Of a stretch of DNA of 53,752 bases, positions 25,777 to 34,706 are shown one piece after another. This DNA comes from Oscillatoria sp. HE19RPO (lineage in GTDB: Bacteria > Cyanobacteriota > Cyanobacteriia > Cyanobacteriales > Laspinemataceae): NCBI RefSeq assembly GCF_024220515.1, contig NZ_JAMXOT010000099.1, forward strand, positions 1 to 53,752, written 5' to 3'. The position numbers and the translations under genes are program-made. The first letter of the stretch is position 1, and each line of letters begins with the position of its first letter. The notes below the pieces were generated by a model. It did not search any database and had not been told where the DNA came from. It was given only the letters and a program-made list of their open reading frames with translations.

Positions 25777-27677
25777 GGCTGGTTTTCCTTTGTTTTGTGT
25801 TTGAGGGCTTCCAGTTGTTGACGAAAGCGATCGCGTTCGATCCGACTGGTAATGCGGGTGACTAATTCGGGCCCGACAATGGGTTTGCCAATAAAATCAT
25901 CGGCCCCTACGGCGAATACTTGGCGCAGGGATTGAGCATCGGTATGAGCGGTGACGACTAAAATGGGCAGGTCCCCCCAGTTGGGGTCTTGGCGCACCAC
26001 TTGACAGAGGTCTATGCCATTAAATTTTGGCATTTCTAGATCCAAAATCAGTAGGTCCGGGGCGACTGCGGTCAAAATCTCCCAAAATTTTTCAGGATTG
26101 TCGAGGGTGGTGACTTCGAGTCCCCAGGGTTGCAGGAGTTCTTTCATGACGGCGAGGGCGGCAGGGTCGTCATCGACGATCAGGACTTTGGCTTCTGGGG
26201 TGGCTTTGGGGGGGAGGACTTGGGCGATCGCTTTAAAAATTTGGTCGCTGTCGGCGGGTTTGAGCAAAAATCCTCGTCCCCCACACCGGGAAACGGCGAC
26301 GCGATCGGCGAGGTTATCCAGGGCGGTAAAGACGAGTATCGGCAGGGTGGGAAATTGGTGGGCGACTTCCTGCAACCATCGCAGTCCGGCTTTTTCCCCG
26401 GGAGAGGTGCGGGTTTCGGGACAGGCGATATCCAGGAGGATCAGGTCCGGGGTTGTCTGGGCGATCGCGTTTCGCGCTGCGCTGACGGTGAGGGCGCTTT
26501 CGACCCCCATTCCCAGGTTGGCCGCTTGGGCGTTGAGGACACTGGCGATCGCCGGGTCGGAGTCAACGACTAGCAGGGTCCGCACTTTGGCTGGGGAGGG
26601 GATTTCGAGGCTGATCTCGGTGGGGGGTTTGGTCAGTTCTTCGCTTAACGCTTGGGTTAGTTGCTCCAACTGCTGGGTTTCGGCAGTCCCTAGGGGAGTT
26701 TGTGACATCAGCAGGTATTCAATTTTCCGAGCCAAGTTGGAGCCTTCTAAATAGCCAAAAGGACCCAATGACCCGGCCAGTTTATGGGCGTCCTGGATGG
26801 CTCGTTCCTGAAGTTCGTCGGTGAGTTTCCCCGCAGCGAGGGCGTTGTAGGTTTGCCGTAAGAGGGCAATTTGTTGGTTTAACCGGGGTCGATATTTTTC
26901 CAGAATCTGGGCAATGGAGGCGATCGCTTGTAATTTTTTGCCCGGGGTGGGAGTCTTGGACCCGGGGGCAGTTTCGGTTTCGGGGGTCTCGGGATTGGGT
27001 TCCGTGGCGGGTTTGAGTCGATACCCGAGTCCATACACGGTTTCAATGGGGTCGTTGTCAATGCCAATGGCTTTGAATTTCTGCCGCAGGTCTTTAATAT
27101 GAACGGTTACGGCATTTTCGGTGGGGGAATCATCAAAGGACCAAAGGCGATCGATAATGGCGCTGCGACTAAAGACCCGTTGCGGATTTCGCAAAAACAG
27201 TTCCAAAAGCTTATATTCTGTGGCGGTCACCCCCAAGGGTTGCCCATTCCAGGTGACTTCCCCAGAGACGGGGTTTAAGCACAAGTCTAACCAAGTTAGG
27301 GTCTCGGTCACTGGGGTTGTCCCCCGTCGTAGCAAGGCCCGAATCCGCGCCATCAGTTCGGAGAGATTATAGGGTTTGACCACATAATCATCCGCCCCCG
27401 CATCCAACCCGGTGACAATATCCTGGGGAGAGTCTTTCGCCGTCAGCAGCAGGATGGGTTTTTGATACCCTTGTTCCCGCAGTTTCCGACACAAGCTGAT
27501 ACCATCGAGTTTAGGAATTACTAAGTCGAGTAAAATCAGGTCGCATTCCAACATGGTTGCGAGTTCTAGGGCTGTTTCCCCATCGGCGGCGGCTTCTACG
27601 CTATAGTTTTGCTTTCTTAAGGCAACGGAAAGCGCGGCACTGGCCGGTTCGTCATCTTCAACTAGAATAATTTTCAT
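25773..27677 (-). CDS. Composite response regulator REC-wHTH-HPt-REC-REC
   Basis: 634 residues. The N-terminal OmpR-type regulator has REC (about 1-118, LILLDLVIPKLDG) and a winged helix (about 127-226, with VTATEYKLLELFLRNP and VTVHIKDLRQKF), so it should bind DNA. An HPt domain follows, with H298 in AHKLAGSLGPFGY. Two more RECs follow (about 376-490 with LILLDIACPE, and 500-615 with LLILDLEMPKFNG and GKPIV). The presence of HPt and three receivers in a DNA-binding regulator suggests an internal phosphorelay from the overlapping five-PAS kinase. The second REC carries an insertion after its Asp (ETRTSPGEK). It is the first gene of the unit, and the divergent coq4-like gene starts 257 bp away. 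Confidence 0.92.
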   Translation of the reverse strand: MKIILVEDDEPASAALSVALRKQNYSVEAAADGETALELATMLECDLILLDLVIPKLDGISLCRKLREQGYQKPILLLTAKDSPQDIVTGLDAGADDYVVKPYNLSELMARIRALLRRGTTPVTETLTWLDLCLNPVSGEVTWNGQPLGVTATEYKLLELFLRNPQRVFSRSAIIDRLWSFDDSPTENAVTVHIKDLRQKFKAIGIDNDPIETVYGLGYRLKPATEPNPETPETETAPGSKTPTPGKKLQAIASIAQILEKYRPRLNQQIALLRQTYNALAAGKLTDELQERAIQDAHKLAGSLGPFGYLEGSNLARKIEYLLMSQTPLGTAETQQLEQLTQALSEELTKPPTEISLEIPSPAKVRTLLVVDSDPAIASVLNAQAANLGMGVESALTVSAARNAIAQTTPDLILLDIACPETRTSPGEKAGLRWLQEVAHQFPTLPILVFTALDNLADRVAVSRCGGRGFLLKPADSDQIFKAIAQVLPPKATPEAKVLIVDDDPAALAVMKELLQPWGLEVTTLDNPEKFWEILTAVAPDLLILDLEMPKFNGIDLCQVVRQDPNWGDLPILVVTAHTDAQSLRQVFAVGADDFIGKPIVGPELVTRITSRIERDRFRQQLEALKHKTKENQP

Positions 27678-27933
27678 GATTCTAAAGATTTGTATTAGTG
27701 GCTATGTCATGGGGTTCCGATCTCACCGTCTCCTCATACAAATGGTCTGGGTATAGGGCAAGTTTTTTGTTTTAGCTCAATTTTACTCCAGGGATGACCG
27801 CGCTTTTGCTCCTGTTTACAAAAAGTATAATTTCCGAAGGATTTTTCTAGGCCGATCGCCGGGTAAACGGGGCTTGCAGGTCCAAGCCGATCTGAATTAG
27901 AATGGCGGTAGTCTATCTCTCTGTTTTCCCGCT

Positions 27934-28554
27934 ATGGGCATTCAAGTTAAACAGCTTTATCGCGCCTTTCAACTTTACCAGAATTCCGGGAAATTAGGGG
28001 ATTTTGCTCTGTTAAAGGCTGATGCTTTGGGTGCCCAAGCTAATCCGAATTTGGCCCCCAAACTGGCAGCGGTCACGGGATACTATCCCGAGATTAATGT
28101 CGAACACTTGTTACAATATCCCCCCGGTACTTTCGGACGCGAATATGCCGAACATCTCACAAAAAATTGCCTCAAACCCTTTAATGTCAGCCCCGAATTC
28201 GATGCGATCGCCCAACGCAATGTTTTCGCCCTCCGTTATGCGGTAACTCACGATATTTTCCACTGTTTGCTGGGCTTTGATACCAGTTATGCCGGAGAAA
28301 TAGGCGTTTTAGCCTTTGCTGCGGCGCAAAATTATAGTCCCTCCCTGAAGGTGAGTCTCACGTTCGCTAAAATTTTCTATCCGCTGTTAGCACCTCGACA
28401 GCGCGGGGCGATCGGGGCTAATCTAGCTAAAGGACAAGAACTGGGAAAACAGGCTGATTTTTTACTCGGTTATCGGTTTGAAGACCATTGGCACGAACCA
28501 GTCGCCCAGGTGCGACAGCGCTTAGGATTACCGGCAACTGTTGAGCAGAGTTAA
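27934..28554 (+). CDS. Coq4-family protein
   Basis: 206 residues. HDIFHCLLGFDTSYAGE fits HDxxHx(11)E, the metal-binding signature of Coq4, and the surrounding helix-rich pattern agrees (RNVFALRYAVTHD, FEDHWHEPVAQVR). Eukaryotic and proteobacterial Coq4 takes part in ubiquinone synthesis, recently with a C1 decarboxylation/hydroxylation role. Cyanobacteria make plastoquinone rather than ubiquinone, so the substrate here may differ. No membrane segment is evident. It is transcribed divergently from the regulator at 27677 and followed by a gene-free leader. Alternative: a Coq4-fold protein with a different job. Confidence 0.85.
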   Translation: MGIQVKQLYRAFQLYQNSGKLGDFALLKADALGAQANPNLAPKLAAVTGYYPEINVEHLLQYPPGTFGREYAEHLTKNCLKPFNVSPEFDAIAQRNVFALRYAVTHDIFHCLLGFDTSYAGEIGVLAFAAAQNYSPSLKVSLTFAKIFYPLLAPRQRGAIGANLAKGQELGKQADFLLGYRFEDHWHEPVAQVRQRLGLPATVEQS

Positions 28555-28747
28555 CGAGAACACCTTGGCGATCGCAGCATTAAAGGTTAACGTATGGCGT
28601 TTCTAATTCTTAAATTTTTCTGGATTTTTTATCTCGCATTGCGAAAAAATGTAACAATTAATCCTTTTTTTTAGAAAATTTGATTACAATAAAGTCAAAT
28701 CAGCGAGTCCCCATTCCCCCCTAAATTTATCCCGATAATAGAGGGAT

Positions 28748-28819
28748 ATTCCAGTTGGAATGGCGGACTAGGATTTAGAGGTTTTAGGCGTTCATGCCTA
28801 TGCACCTTTCCTAAAAACC
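28748..28819 (+). promoter_or_regulatory. Structured leader upstream of the small acidic gene
   Basis: ATTCCA-GT-TGGAAT (28748-28761) is a 6-bp-arm inverted repeat. Arms GGTTTTAGG (28780-28788) and CCTAAAAACC (28810-28819) can pair, with a nested AGGC/GCCT hairpin. The rest of 28555-28909 has no gene. A leader role is inference. Confidence 0.35.
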
Positions 28820-28909
28820 GGATTGCCGATGAGTCGTGAAGAATTACCCATTGATTCACAACCCATCCCTCAATCCCATGTCGTTCGTTTGATCAGTAGA
28901 GGTTGTTTT

Positions 28910-29110
28910 ATGTCATCTGATAACCAAACCGTGCCCCATCTGCATACTCAAAAGGAAGTAGAAGAGGCCGTCAAGGAGTATAAAAGTAGCGACCTCAGCG
29001 GGACTGAGTTAATGCCTTTATGGCAAGCGATTCACGATGCCTCGTTGGACCTCGCCGGAACTAAAGCTGTTGAAACCGAGGACGAAGTGCCCGGTGAGGA
29101 TAGTTACTAA
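28910..29110 (+). CDS. Small acidic hypothetical protein
   Basis: 66 residues when started at the ATG at 28910 (MSSDNQTVPHL), which has AGAGGT 6 nt upstream. A longer frame to a TTG at 28823 adds 29 residues that look non-native. The product is acidic, with a KEVEEAVKEYKSSDLSGTEL helix region and a DEVPGEDSY tail; no cysteines and no hydrophobic segment. I do not recognise the family. It sits between the coq4-like gene and the TIR element, facing the end of gltD. Confidence 0.55.
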   Translation: MSSDNQTVPHLHTQKEVEEAVKEYKSSDLSGTELMPLWQAIHDASLDLAGTKAVETEDEVPGEDSY

Positions 29111-29230
29111 GGCAAATTTAGTAGAGTAGAGGTGACTGCACTCAATTCTCCCCCCAATATCCCGGTGGGGATGCCGCCGATGCTGAACTTGCGATCGCAG
29201 TTCCCTTCGGCGGCACAAGGGTTTTCCGGA

Positions 29231-29524
29231 CTAGCACCGTCAAGGTAATCAATTTAATCACCCCAAAGAGTTATCTAATGTAGCCGCGCTTCGAGAAGCG
29301 CCTATCCAGGCAATAAAATTAATCACCCCAAACAGTAATGAAATGTAGCCGCGCTTCGAGAAGCGCCTGTCTAGGTGATAAAATTAATCACCCCAAACAG
29401 TAATGAAATGTAGCCGCGCTTCGAGAAGCGCCTGTCCCGGTAATAAAATTAATCACCCCGAATCGTGATTTCATGTAGAGGCGCTTCCCGAAGCGCCCCT
29501 ACAAATAAACCTTGACAGGGCTAG
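29231..29524. mobile_element. 294-bp MITE-like element with TIRs and a 10-bp direct repeat
   Basis: Left end CTAGCACCGTCAAGGT (29231-29246) is complementary to the right end ACCTTGACAGGGCTAG (29509-29524) with two mismatches. The 10-mer GTTTTCCGGA abuts both ends exactly (29221-29230 and 29525-29534), as expected for a target-site duplication. The interior is four tandem 65-bp units (AATCACCCC at 29256, 29321, 29386, 29451), each with a GCGCTTC/GAAGCGC hairpin. No transposase. The right end lies 1 bp past the second direct repeat from the gltD stop codon. Confidence 0.8.
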
Positions 29525-29535
29525 GTTTTCCGGAT

Positions 29536-31020
29536 TTACGGTAAATCCGTATTTCCCATCAGGTAGCGATCGCACTCCCGCGCCACCCCACGACCTTCAT
29601 TAATCGCCCAAACCACCAGACTCTGACCCCGACGACAATCTCCTGCCGCAAACACCCCGGGAAGACTGGTTGTATAGTTTTCATGCTCCGCTTTCACATT
29701 GCTGCGGCCATCCCGTTCCAATCCCAAGGAATCTAATAACGGCTGTTCGGGACCCAAAAATCCCATCGCCAACAGCACCAACTGAGTCGGAACCACCTTC
29801 TGCGTACCCGGAACCGGCTTCGGTGTATAGCGACCTTGTTCATCCTTGAGCCATTCTACCACCACTGTATGCACAGCTTTCACCCGGCCTTTATCATCGC
29901 CCTCAAACTTCGTGGCAGTCGTGGTATAAACCCGAGGGTCAGCCCCAAATTTCGCCGCCGCCTCTTCCTGACCATAATCTAACTTATACACCTTCGGCCA
30001 TTCGGGCCAAGGATTGTTAGATGCCCGAGTTTCTGGGGGTTTCGGCAGAATTTCCAACTGCACCACACTGTTGCATCCATGACGCACAGAGGTTCCCACA
30101 CAGTCGGTTCCGGTATCCCCACCCCCGATAATCACCACATCTTTGCCTTCAGCAGAAATAAAGCTGCCGTTTTTGTGTCGGTCTAAAACCGCTTTGGTAT
30201 TCCCGGTGAGGAAGTCCATCGCGAAGTAAATTCCCTGTAAATCGCGCCCTTCAATGGGTAAATCCCGGGGTTTGGTTGCGCCAGTACAGAGAATCACCGC
30301 ATCATGCTCCTGCATCAGTTGTTGCGCCGTGATATCTTTGCCGACTTCTGTATTACAGACAAATTTCACCCCTTCATCTTCCAGGAGTTTAATCCGGCGT
30401 AATACCACTTGTTCCTTATCCAGCTTCATGTTAGGAATGCCATACATCAGCAATCCACCGGGGCGATCGGCCCTTTCATACACAGTAACCTGATGTCCCA
30501 CCCGGTTCAACTGTGCTGCTGCCGCTAATCCCGCAGGACCGGAACCGATCACCGCAACTGTTTTACCCGTGCGTTTTTCCGGGAGTTCTGGGGTAATCCA
30601 TCCCTCATCCCATCCTTTATCGGCGATGGTATTTTCAATATTTTTAATCGTCACCGCAGGGTTAGTAATCCCTAGGACGCAGGACCCTTCACAAGGGGCG
30701 GGACAGACTCGACCCGTGAATTCTGGGAAATTGTTCGTTTTGTGGAGGCGATCGAGCGCTTCATGCCACAAACCCCGATACACCAGGTCATTCCATTCTG
30801 GGATCAGGTTATTCACCGGACAACCGCTTGCCATCCCACCGATCAAAGTGCCGGTATGACAAAACGGAGTACCACAATCCATACAACGCGCCGCCTGGGT
30901 GCGTAGCTTGTCCTCCTCCATGTGTAGGTGGAACTCGTCCCAGTTACCAATGCGATCGAGGGGATTTAGTTCAGACGGTAATTCGCGCAGGAATTCAATA
31001 AAGCCAGTGGGTTTTCCCAT
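29536..31020 (-). CDS. gltD: Glutamate synthase small subunit (NAD(P)H-dependent)
   Basis: 494 residues. GltD passes electrons from NAD(P)H through FAD and iron-sulfur clusters to GltB, where glutamine and 2-oxoglutarate become two glutamates. The N-terminal cluster region shows [14 protein letters not shown] and the [10 protein letters not shown] cysteines. FAD binds at the [10 protein letters not shown] loop near 158, NAD(P) at [12 protein letters not shown] near 297, and the C-terminal FAD segment is [19 protein letters not shown]. Length matches the family. It is on the same strand as gltB but 3.7 kb downstream, with unrelated genes in between. The end of the gene is immediately followed by the TIR element's direct repeat. 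Confidence 0.97.
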   Translation of the reverse strand: MGKPTGFIEFLRELPSELNPLDRIGNWDEFHLHMEEDKLRTQAARCMDCGTPFCHTGTLIGGMASGCPVNNLIPEWNDLVYRGLWHEALDRLHKTNNFPEFTGRVCPAPCEGSCVLGITNPAVTIKNIENTIADKGWDEGWITPELPEKRTGKTVAVIGSGPAGLAAAAQLNRVGHQVTVYERADRPGGLLMYGIPNMKLDKEQVVLRRIKLLEDEGVKFVCNTEVGKDITAQQLMQEHDAVILCTGATKPRDLPIEGRDLQGIYFAMDFLTGNTKAVLDRHKNGSFISAEGKDVVIIGGGDTGTDCVGTSVRHGCNSVVQLEILPKPPETRASNNPWPEWPKVYKLDYGQEEAAAKFGADPRVYTTTATKFEGDDKGRVKAVHTVVVEWLKDEQGRYTPKPVPGTQKVVPTQLVLLAMGFLGPEQPLLDSLGLERDGRSNVKAEHENYTTSLPGVFAAGDCRRGQSLVVWAINEGRGVARECDRYLMGNTDLP

Positions 31021-31455
31021 TCTTAGTGTCCTCTGTTCAAGATACGGTGGTTGCAGTTAAATGGCGGGATCATGCAGATGGTCAAAACTGTACAAGCGAT
31101 CGCTGACAAGCCGTTTGATTCTACAGATTTGCCGTATTTTATCATTGCCTTCATTGAAAGTGAATATCGAATTGTTAAGCAAGGCCCTATAGATTCCCTG
31201 GGAAAAAATCCAGCCAATCCTCATCCCAAGCGGATTCTCTACCCCTCCCCCCGGCAACTCTCCCCGGATTCCAAATGTTATCATTTTCCAACATTTTCCC
31301 CCTCCCGAGGGCATCATCCAACTGGGTTGAGGGGCAGATGGATTGGGTTTATCGCCAAATTCTGAGCTTTGAGGCAGGGGGGCGATCGCAATTGAACTCT
31401 ATCTAACCCAGAGCCTCCCCAATTAACACTCTTAGTATAACCGATTTCTCCTGCC
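31021..31455. other. Intergenic region upstream of gltD
   Basis: 435 bp without a supportable gene, only short overlapping frames. It should hold the gltD promoter. No NtcA-type GTA-N8-TAC site was found on inspection. Confidence 0.6.
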
Positions 31456-32103
31456 CTAGCTTGCCTCAATCCTCTCCCTTACCCAAGCGCGAAACGCCTT
31501 GATTGCTTTATTTCTCCCTTCAACTTTACTTTGCTCTAAATACTGAGGAATCACCTCATTCAAAGGCAAACCAGGGAAATGAGGACTTTCATTCACCTGG
31601 ACATATTGCCCCCCTTGCAACACATTAATTTCCAACCTCGTCCCGTCAAACCGCCAGAGTTCCTTTACCCCTAATGCTTGATAATTATTAAACCGCGATC
31701 GAGCCGTTATATCAATTTCAATCGCTAAATCCGGCGGCGGATCTACCGTTAAATCAATCCGCTTTTTACCCCGAATAGCTGCCTCATTTTCAATATAGAA
31801 ACAGTCATCGGCTTCTACCCCTTGTTGCATCCCCGCATTTTTAAATGTCGTAGATCCTAAACTCCAAAAATCTAAATCTTGTTCCTCCATCAAAATTTTA
31901 ACTAAATCGCCAATCATTACTTTATTGGCCTCATGTTCCGGCAATGGCACCATAACTTCTAAAACCCCCTGACTATAATTAATCCGCACATCCGGGCTTT
32001 CAGCATATTCCTCTAACAGTTGTTCATACATCGGCCAACTAACATCAGTCATCAGGAGTTGTCCACCCGGTGAGACTCGGATTTGTTTAAGTTGAACTTG
32101 CAT
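31456..32103 (-). CDS. Uma2-family (DUF820) putative nuclease-fold protein
   Basis: 215 residues when started at the ATG at 32103, which has GGAGGG 5 nt upstream; a longer frame at 32115 begins inside that ribosome-binding site. The pattern EQLLEE..DVRINYSQGVLEVMVPLPEHE, DDCFYIE and PPPDLAIEIDITARSRFN is typical of Uma2/DUF820, a PD-(D/E)XK-related family very abundant in cyanobacteria, with unknown substrates. The D..E.. pair in PDLAIEID is the usual active-site core. It lies in the accessory island between gltD and gltB. Confidence 0.85.
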   Translation of the reverse strand: MQVQLKQIRVSPGGQLLMTDVSWPMYEQLLEEYAESPDVRINYSQGVLEVMVPLPEHEANKVMIGDLVKILMEEQDLDFWSLGSTTFKNAGMQQGVEADDCFYIENEAAIRGKKRIDLTVDPPPDLAIEIDITARSRFNNYQALGVKELWRFDGTRLEINVLQGGQYVQVNESPHFPGLPLNEVIPQYLEQSKVEGRNKAIKAFRAWVRERIEAS

Positions 32104-32268
32104 AGTTCCCTCCAATAGAATGGATCATTTTAACTTAGGTTGTGGTCTTAAATCGTTATTTTAGCTTAACCTCGGCCCCTCAGTTTATCTTGAGAAGTGG
32201 CCGATCGCCCCACAACCTTAAAAAGGCGATCGCCTGTCGTCCATGCCGCCTCTAATGTACTCATTTTA

Positions 32269-32319
32269 CTCGTTCCCAGGCTCTGCGGTGGGAATGCCAA
32301 ATTGGAGGCTCTGCCTCCT
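32269..32319. repeat. AGGCTCTGCCT-type dispersed repeat
   Basis: TCGTTCCCAGGCTCTGCGGTGGGAATG followed by GGAGGCTCTGCCTCC resembles a common cyanobacterial intergenic repeat with imperfect GGGA hairpins. The flanking 250-bp gap has no gene. Confidence 0.45.
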
Positions 32320-32368
32320 AATAAACCACTCCCCATCCTAACAGCAGCACATCAATTGTATCAAATAA

Positions 32369-33364
32369 TCAATAATTCTCCCAAGTTTTCCCCATCAATT
32401 TACGAGCTAAATCCGCCGCATCAATGACATTTAAGTGACTAATATCAAAGTATTGTTTACTACTTTGCATCCCCCCGGGACTTGCTTTCACAAAATCCGT
32501 GGGATGTAAATCTGCCAAAATAAACACTCGTGCCGGATACCAGGAGTTATCGATTTGACTGCGACGACTTCTTGCCATTTCCACTAACTCCAAGTCAGAT
32601 TTATCGATGTTTTTCCATTTAATCGAAAAAGTCTCTTCAGACTCTAAATCCACAACCGCCTCAATCTTGGCAATTTGCTCAACTCCCTTGTTGCGGTACA
32701 TCCCAAAGTAAAGACTGCGGCGATGATTGTAACTCCCGTCAGTGGCGGGACAAACGTAAATTTGATGTTGGACGACATCATCGAAGGAGACTCGACAATT
32801 TACGACATCCAGATGGTATTTCCAAGAGGGGAGTAAATTTTCTTCATTCATGTATTCTTCCAAATCTGCGATCGCATCCACCAGATTTTTCGGTAAATAG
32901 CTGAGTTTCAACGCTTGCAGGAACTGCTCAAAACTAACGGGTGCAAATGCCACCCCCATTTCCTCTGCAAGGCGATCGATATCCTGAAACGCTTCCGGGT
33001 TGGGTTCTTCCCATTCAAAGTTACCCAAAGCCATCAACACCTTAATTCCCGCCTGTTCTTTCATCGGCTCAAGATGGCGGCTCAATTGCTCTAAATTAAA
33101 CCGATTATCCCGTTTAGTTTCGATAACAATTGAGAAAGCCTCTTGACTGATTGTGCCATCGGGGACACTTTTTTTACCTCGGTTTTGTTGGCTAAACTTG
33201 ACCCCAACTGCTCCCGATAAGCGTTCACCCAATAAGGTGCTCAAGACTTCGGATAAAAATTTAGGATTTTCTTCGTAAAGCAACTTAAGAATCAGCAAGC
33301 AGTAGTTCGTCGTCTGGTTTTCCCGTTGGATATAGTTAGAAAACAGCCGGATATTTTTGCTCAT
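32369..33364 (-). CDS. PD-(D/E)XK nuclease-like protein, uncharacterised
   Basis: 331 residues, soluble. VPDGTISQEAFSIVIETKRDN gives a D69 ... E82-X-K84 arrangement, the core of a restriction-like nuclease fold. Residues 1-60 resemble a helical N-terminus (SNYIQRENQTTNYCLLILKLL). The C-terminal half (about 170-331) has no family I can name, with a WYPARVFILADLHP strand. It could be a defence or DNA-processing nuclease; only the catalytic-type motif is visible. It is a single gene between a Uma2 protein and a toxin-antitoxin pair, consistent with an island of mobile or defence genes. Confidence 0.6.
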   Translation of the reverse strand: MSKNIRLFSNYIQRENQTTNYCLLILKLLYEENPKFLSEVLSTLLGERLSGAVGVKFSQQNRGKKSVPDGTISQEAFSIVIETKRDNRFNLEQLSRHLEPMKEQAGIKVLMALGNFEWEEPNPEAFQDIDRLAEEMGVAFAPVSFEQFLQALKLSYLPKNLVDAIADLEEYMNEENLLPSWKYHLDVVNCRVSFDDVVQHQIYVCPATDGSYNHRRSLYFGMYRNKGVEQIAKIEAVVDLESEETFSIKWKNIDKSDLELVEMARSRRSQIDNSWYPARVFILADLHPTDFVKASPGGMQSSKQYFDISHLNVIDAADLARKLMGKTWENY

Positions 33365-33660
33365 TTAAAGAATTTCCATGATTAATATTCTCACCGGAGG
33401 AAAATAGCATTGTCCTCTCCTCTCCTCTCCAGCTTGAATGTAAAGCCTTATTTATTTTACTGTATATTGTTACCGTTTTTGACCGATAATCTGTTTTTTA
33501 TTGAATAAAATTCTGGATGAAAAGAGGAGACGGAGCCTCTAATGCAGAGGGTATGCTAGGGATGTTGAATCAGGAACGCTGCTACAATGACCCATGATTT
33601 TTGTACCATAAAACCGCCACAGTTCTTCCCCCAATAAAATCGATCAGGTTAACGAGAGGG

Positions 33661-34080
33661 TTAGTTTTCAATCGTTTGTAAAAACTCTTCCGGTGTCAGT
33701 ATTTTTATATCCTCAAAAGGGTTTAAAACTAATAAATCGCGATCGCCACTAATGATATATTCAGCTTCTCCACTCAAAGCAAGTTCTAAAATATGGTTAT
33801 CTTTTGGATCGCGACACACTTCAACAGTTTGAACATTTTCCACTAACCTCGAACATTCAATCAGTTTATCTAAAAACGCTTCTCGTTCTTCCGGGGTAAG
33901 ATATCGATTAAATTTTTTCCGCCCCAAAACTTGAGTCAATTCTTCTAATAGCTCCACAGACAATAGAATTTCTCCATGCTGTAGAGCATATCTCAAAGAT
34001 TGAGAGGGTTTTCCTCTTTCAAACAACAAAGCGCTGACAATGACATTAGTATCAAAGACATAGCGAATATTACTCATCAT
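33661..34080 (-). CDS. PIN-domain toxin-like ribonuclease
   Basis: 139 residues. VFDTNVIVSALLF with the first Asp, the LEELTQVL acid, DPKDNHILELAL and IISGDRDLL place the four acidic residues of a PIN active site. It is a COG1569-type putative toxin. The start overlaps the antitoxin stop by 11 bp (34070-34080), as in type II toxin-antitoxin operons, where the antitoxin is translated first. It would cleave RNA when unopposed; the RNA target is unknown. Confidence 0.88.
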   Translation of the reverse strand: MMSNIRYVFDTNVIVSALLFERGKPSQSLRYALQHGEILLSVELLEELTQVLGRKKFNRYLTPEEREAFLDKLIECSRLVENVQTVEVCRDPKDNHILELALSGEAEYIISGDRDLLVLNPFEDIKILTPEEFLQTIEN

Positions 34081-34297
34081 TTAAAATAGAGTCCAATATT
34101 TCCGGAGTCAACCCTCTTTCTTGGGCTTTGCTGCTAATCTCGCTCATCAGTTCTTCTAAACTTTGTTTTGAGCGAGTTGCTTCAGTTAACTTTAAACTCA
34201 GCAATACCTCTAACTTCCGTTGCTGTTCTTCGGAGGCATTTTCAAAGATTCGGGCAGCTTCGGCATTAACGCGAATGGTAATTGTTTTAGTTTCCAT
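34070..34297 (-). CDS. Probable antitoxin of the PIN toxin
   Basis: 75 residues from the ATG at 34297 (METKTITIRV). The longer frame starting TTG at 34351 adds 18 residues of little promise. The N-terminal TITIRVNAEAARIF resembles a ribbon-helix-helix strand and helix, which would give DNA binding, and the acidic helical C-terminus (LEELMSEISSKAQERG, ILDSILNDE) would contact the toxin. No strong Shine-Dalgarno is seen. It overlaps the toxin start by 11 bp. Confidence 0.75.
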   Translation of the reverse strand: METKTITIRVNAEAARIFENASEEQQRKLEVLLSLKLTEATRSKQSLEELMSEISSKAQERGLTPEILDSILNDE

Positions 34298-34393
34298 TGC
34301 AAGTTTTTGTTTGATTTCTACTGATGTACTAGCGTTTAAATCAAGATGCAATTTATTGAGAACTTCGGTAAGTTGAGCGGCAGAGACTGGAGT

Positions 34394-34621
34394 CTATAAA
34401 CTCGTACTAAACTCAGAAACCGGAGTTTCTATCACTCGCTTAGGTTTTTCTGGTCCCCCAATCATTTGCTGAATTCGCTCTACTGTCTCAGGAGAAAACA
34501 ACGATTCCCCCGTTTCTTCACAAACTCGGGCGGGGACATTTTTAATCATAAAAAATTTGCCATTCACCTCTAAAGTGTAAGTCACCCTTTTTTCTATCAT
34601 CGATAAAATCCCGCAATTCAT
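34394..34621 (-). CDS. YgiT/MqsA-type small protein, orphan antitoxin-like
   Basis: 75 residues. KRVTYTLEVNGKFFMIKNVPARVCEETGESLFSPETVERIQQMI is the pattern of YgiT-type zinc-finger antitoxins. The first CxxC is degenerate (MNCGIL), so metal binding is doubtful. Related proteins are normally encoded after a DUF4258 toxin, but the 85 bp upstream (to the gltB stop) holds only the gltB terminator, so the partner is missing. An ATG at 34600 is an alternative start. It lies 97 bp upstream of the PIN antitoxin start. Confidence 0.65.
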   Translation of the reverse strand: MNCGILSMIEKRVTYTLEVNGKFFMIKNVPARVCEETGESLFSPETVERIQQMIGGPEKPKRVIETPVSEFSTSL

Positions 34622-34668
34622 CTCTCCGTGAAAATCTGTGTAATCAGTGGTTCATCCCTCCACAAATC

Positions 34669-34696
34669 AAAAGAGGGTGGGCAACTGCCCACCCTC
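34669..34696 (-). terminator. Intrinsic terminator of gltB
   Basis: On the minus strand an 11-bp perfect stem (arms at 34686-34696 and 34673-34683) with a 2-nt loop is followed by TTTT. It begins 10 bp after the gltB stop, so the island genes are probably transcribed separately from gltB. Confidence 0.85.
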
Positions 34697-34706
34697 CTAT
34701 TATCTC

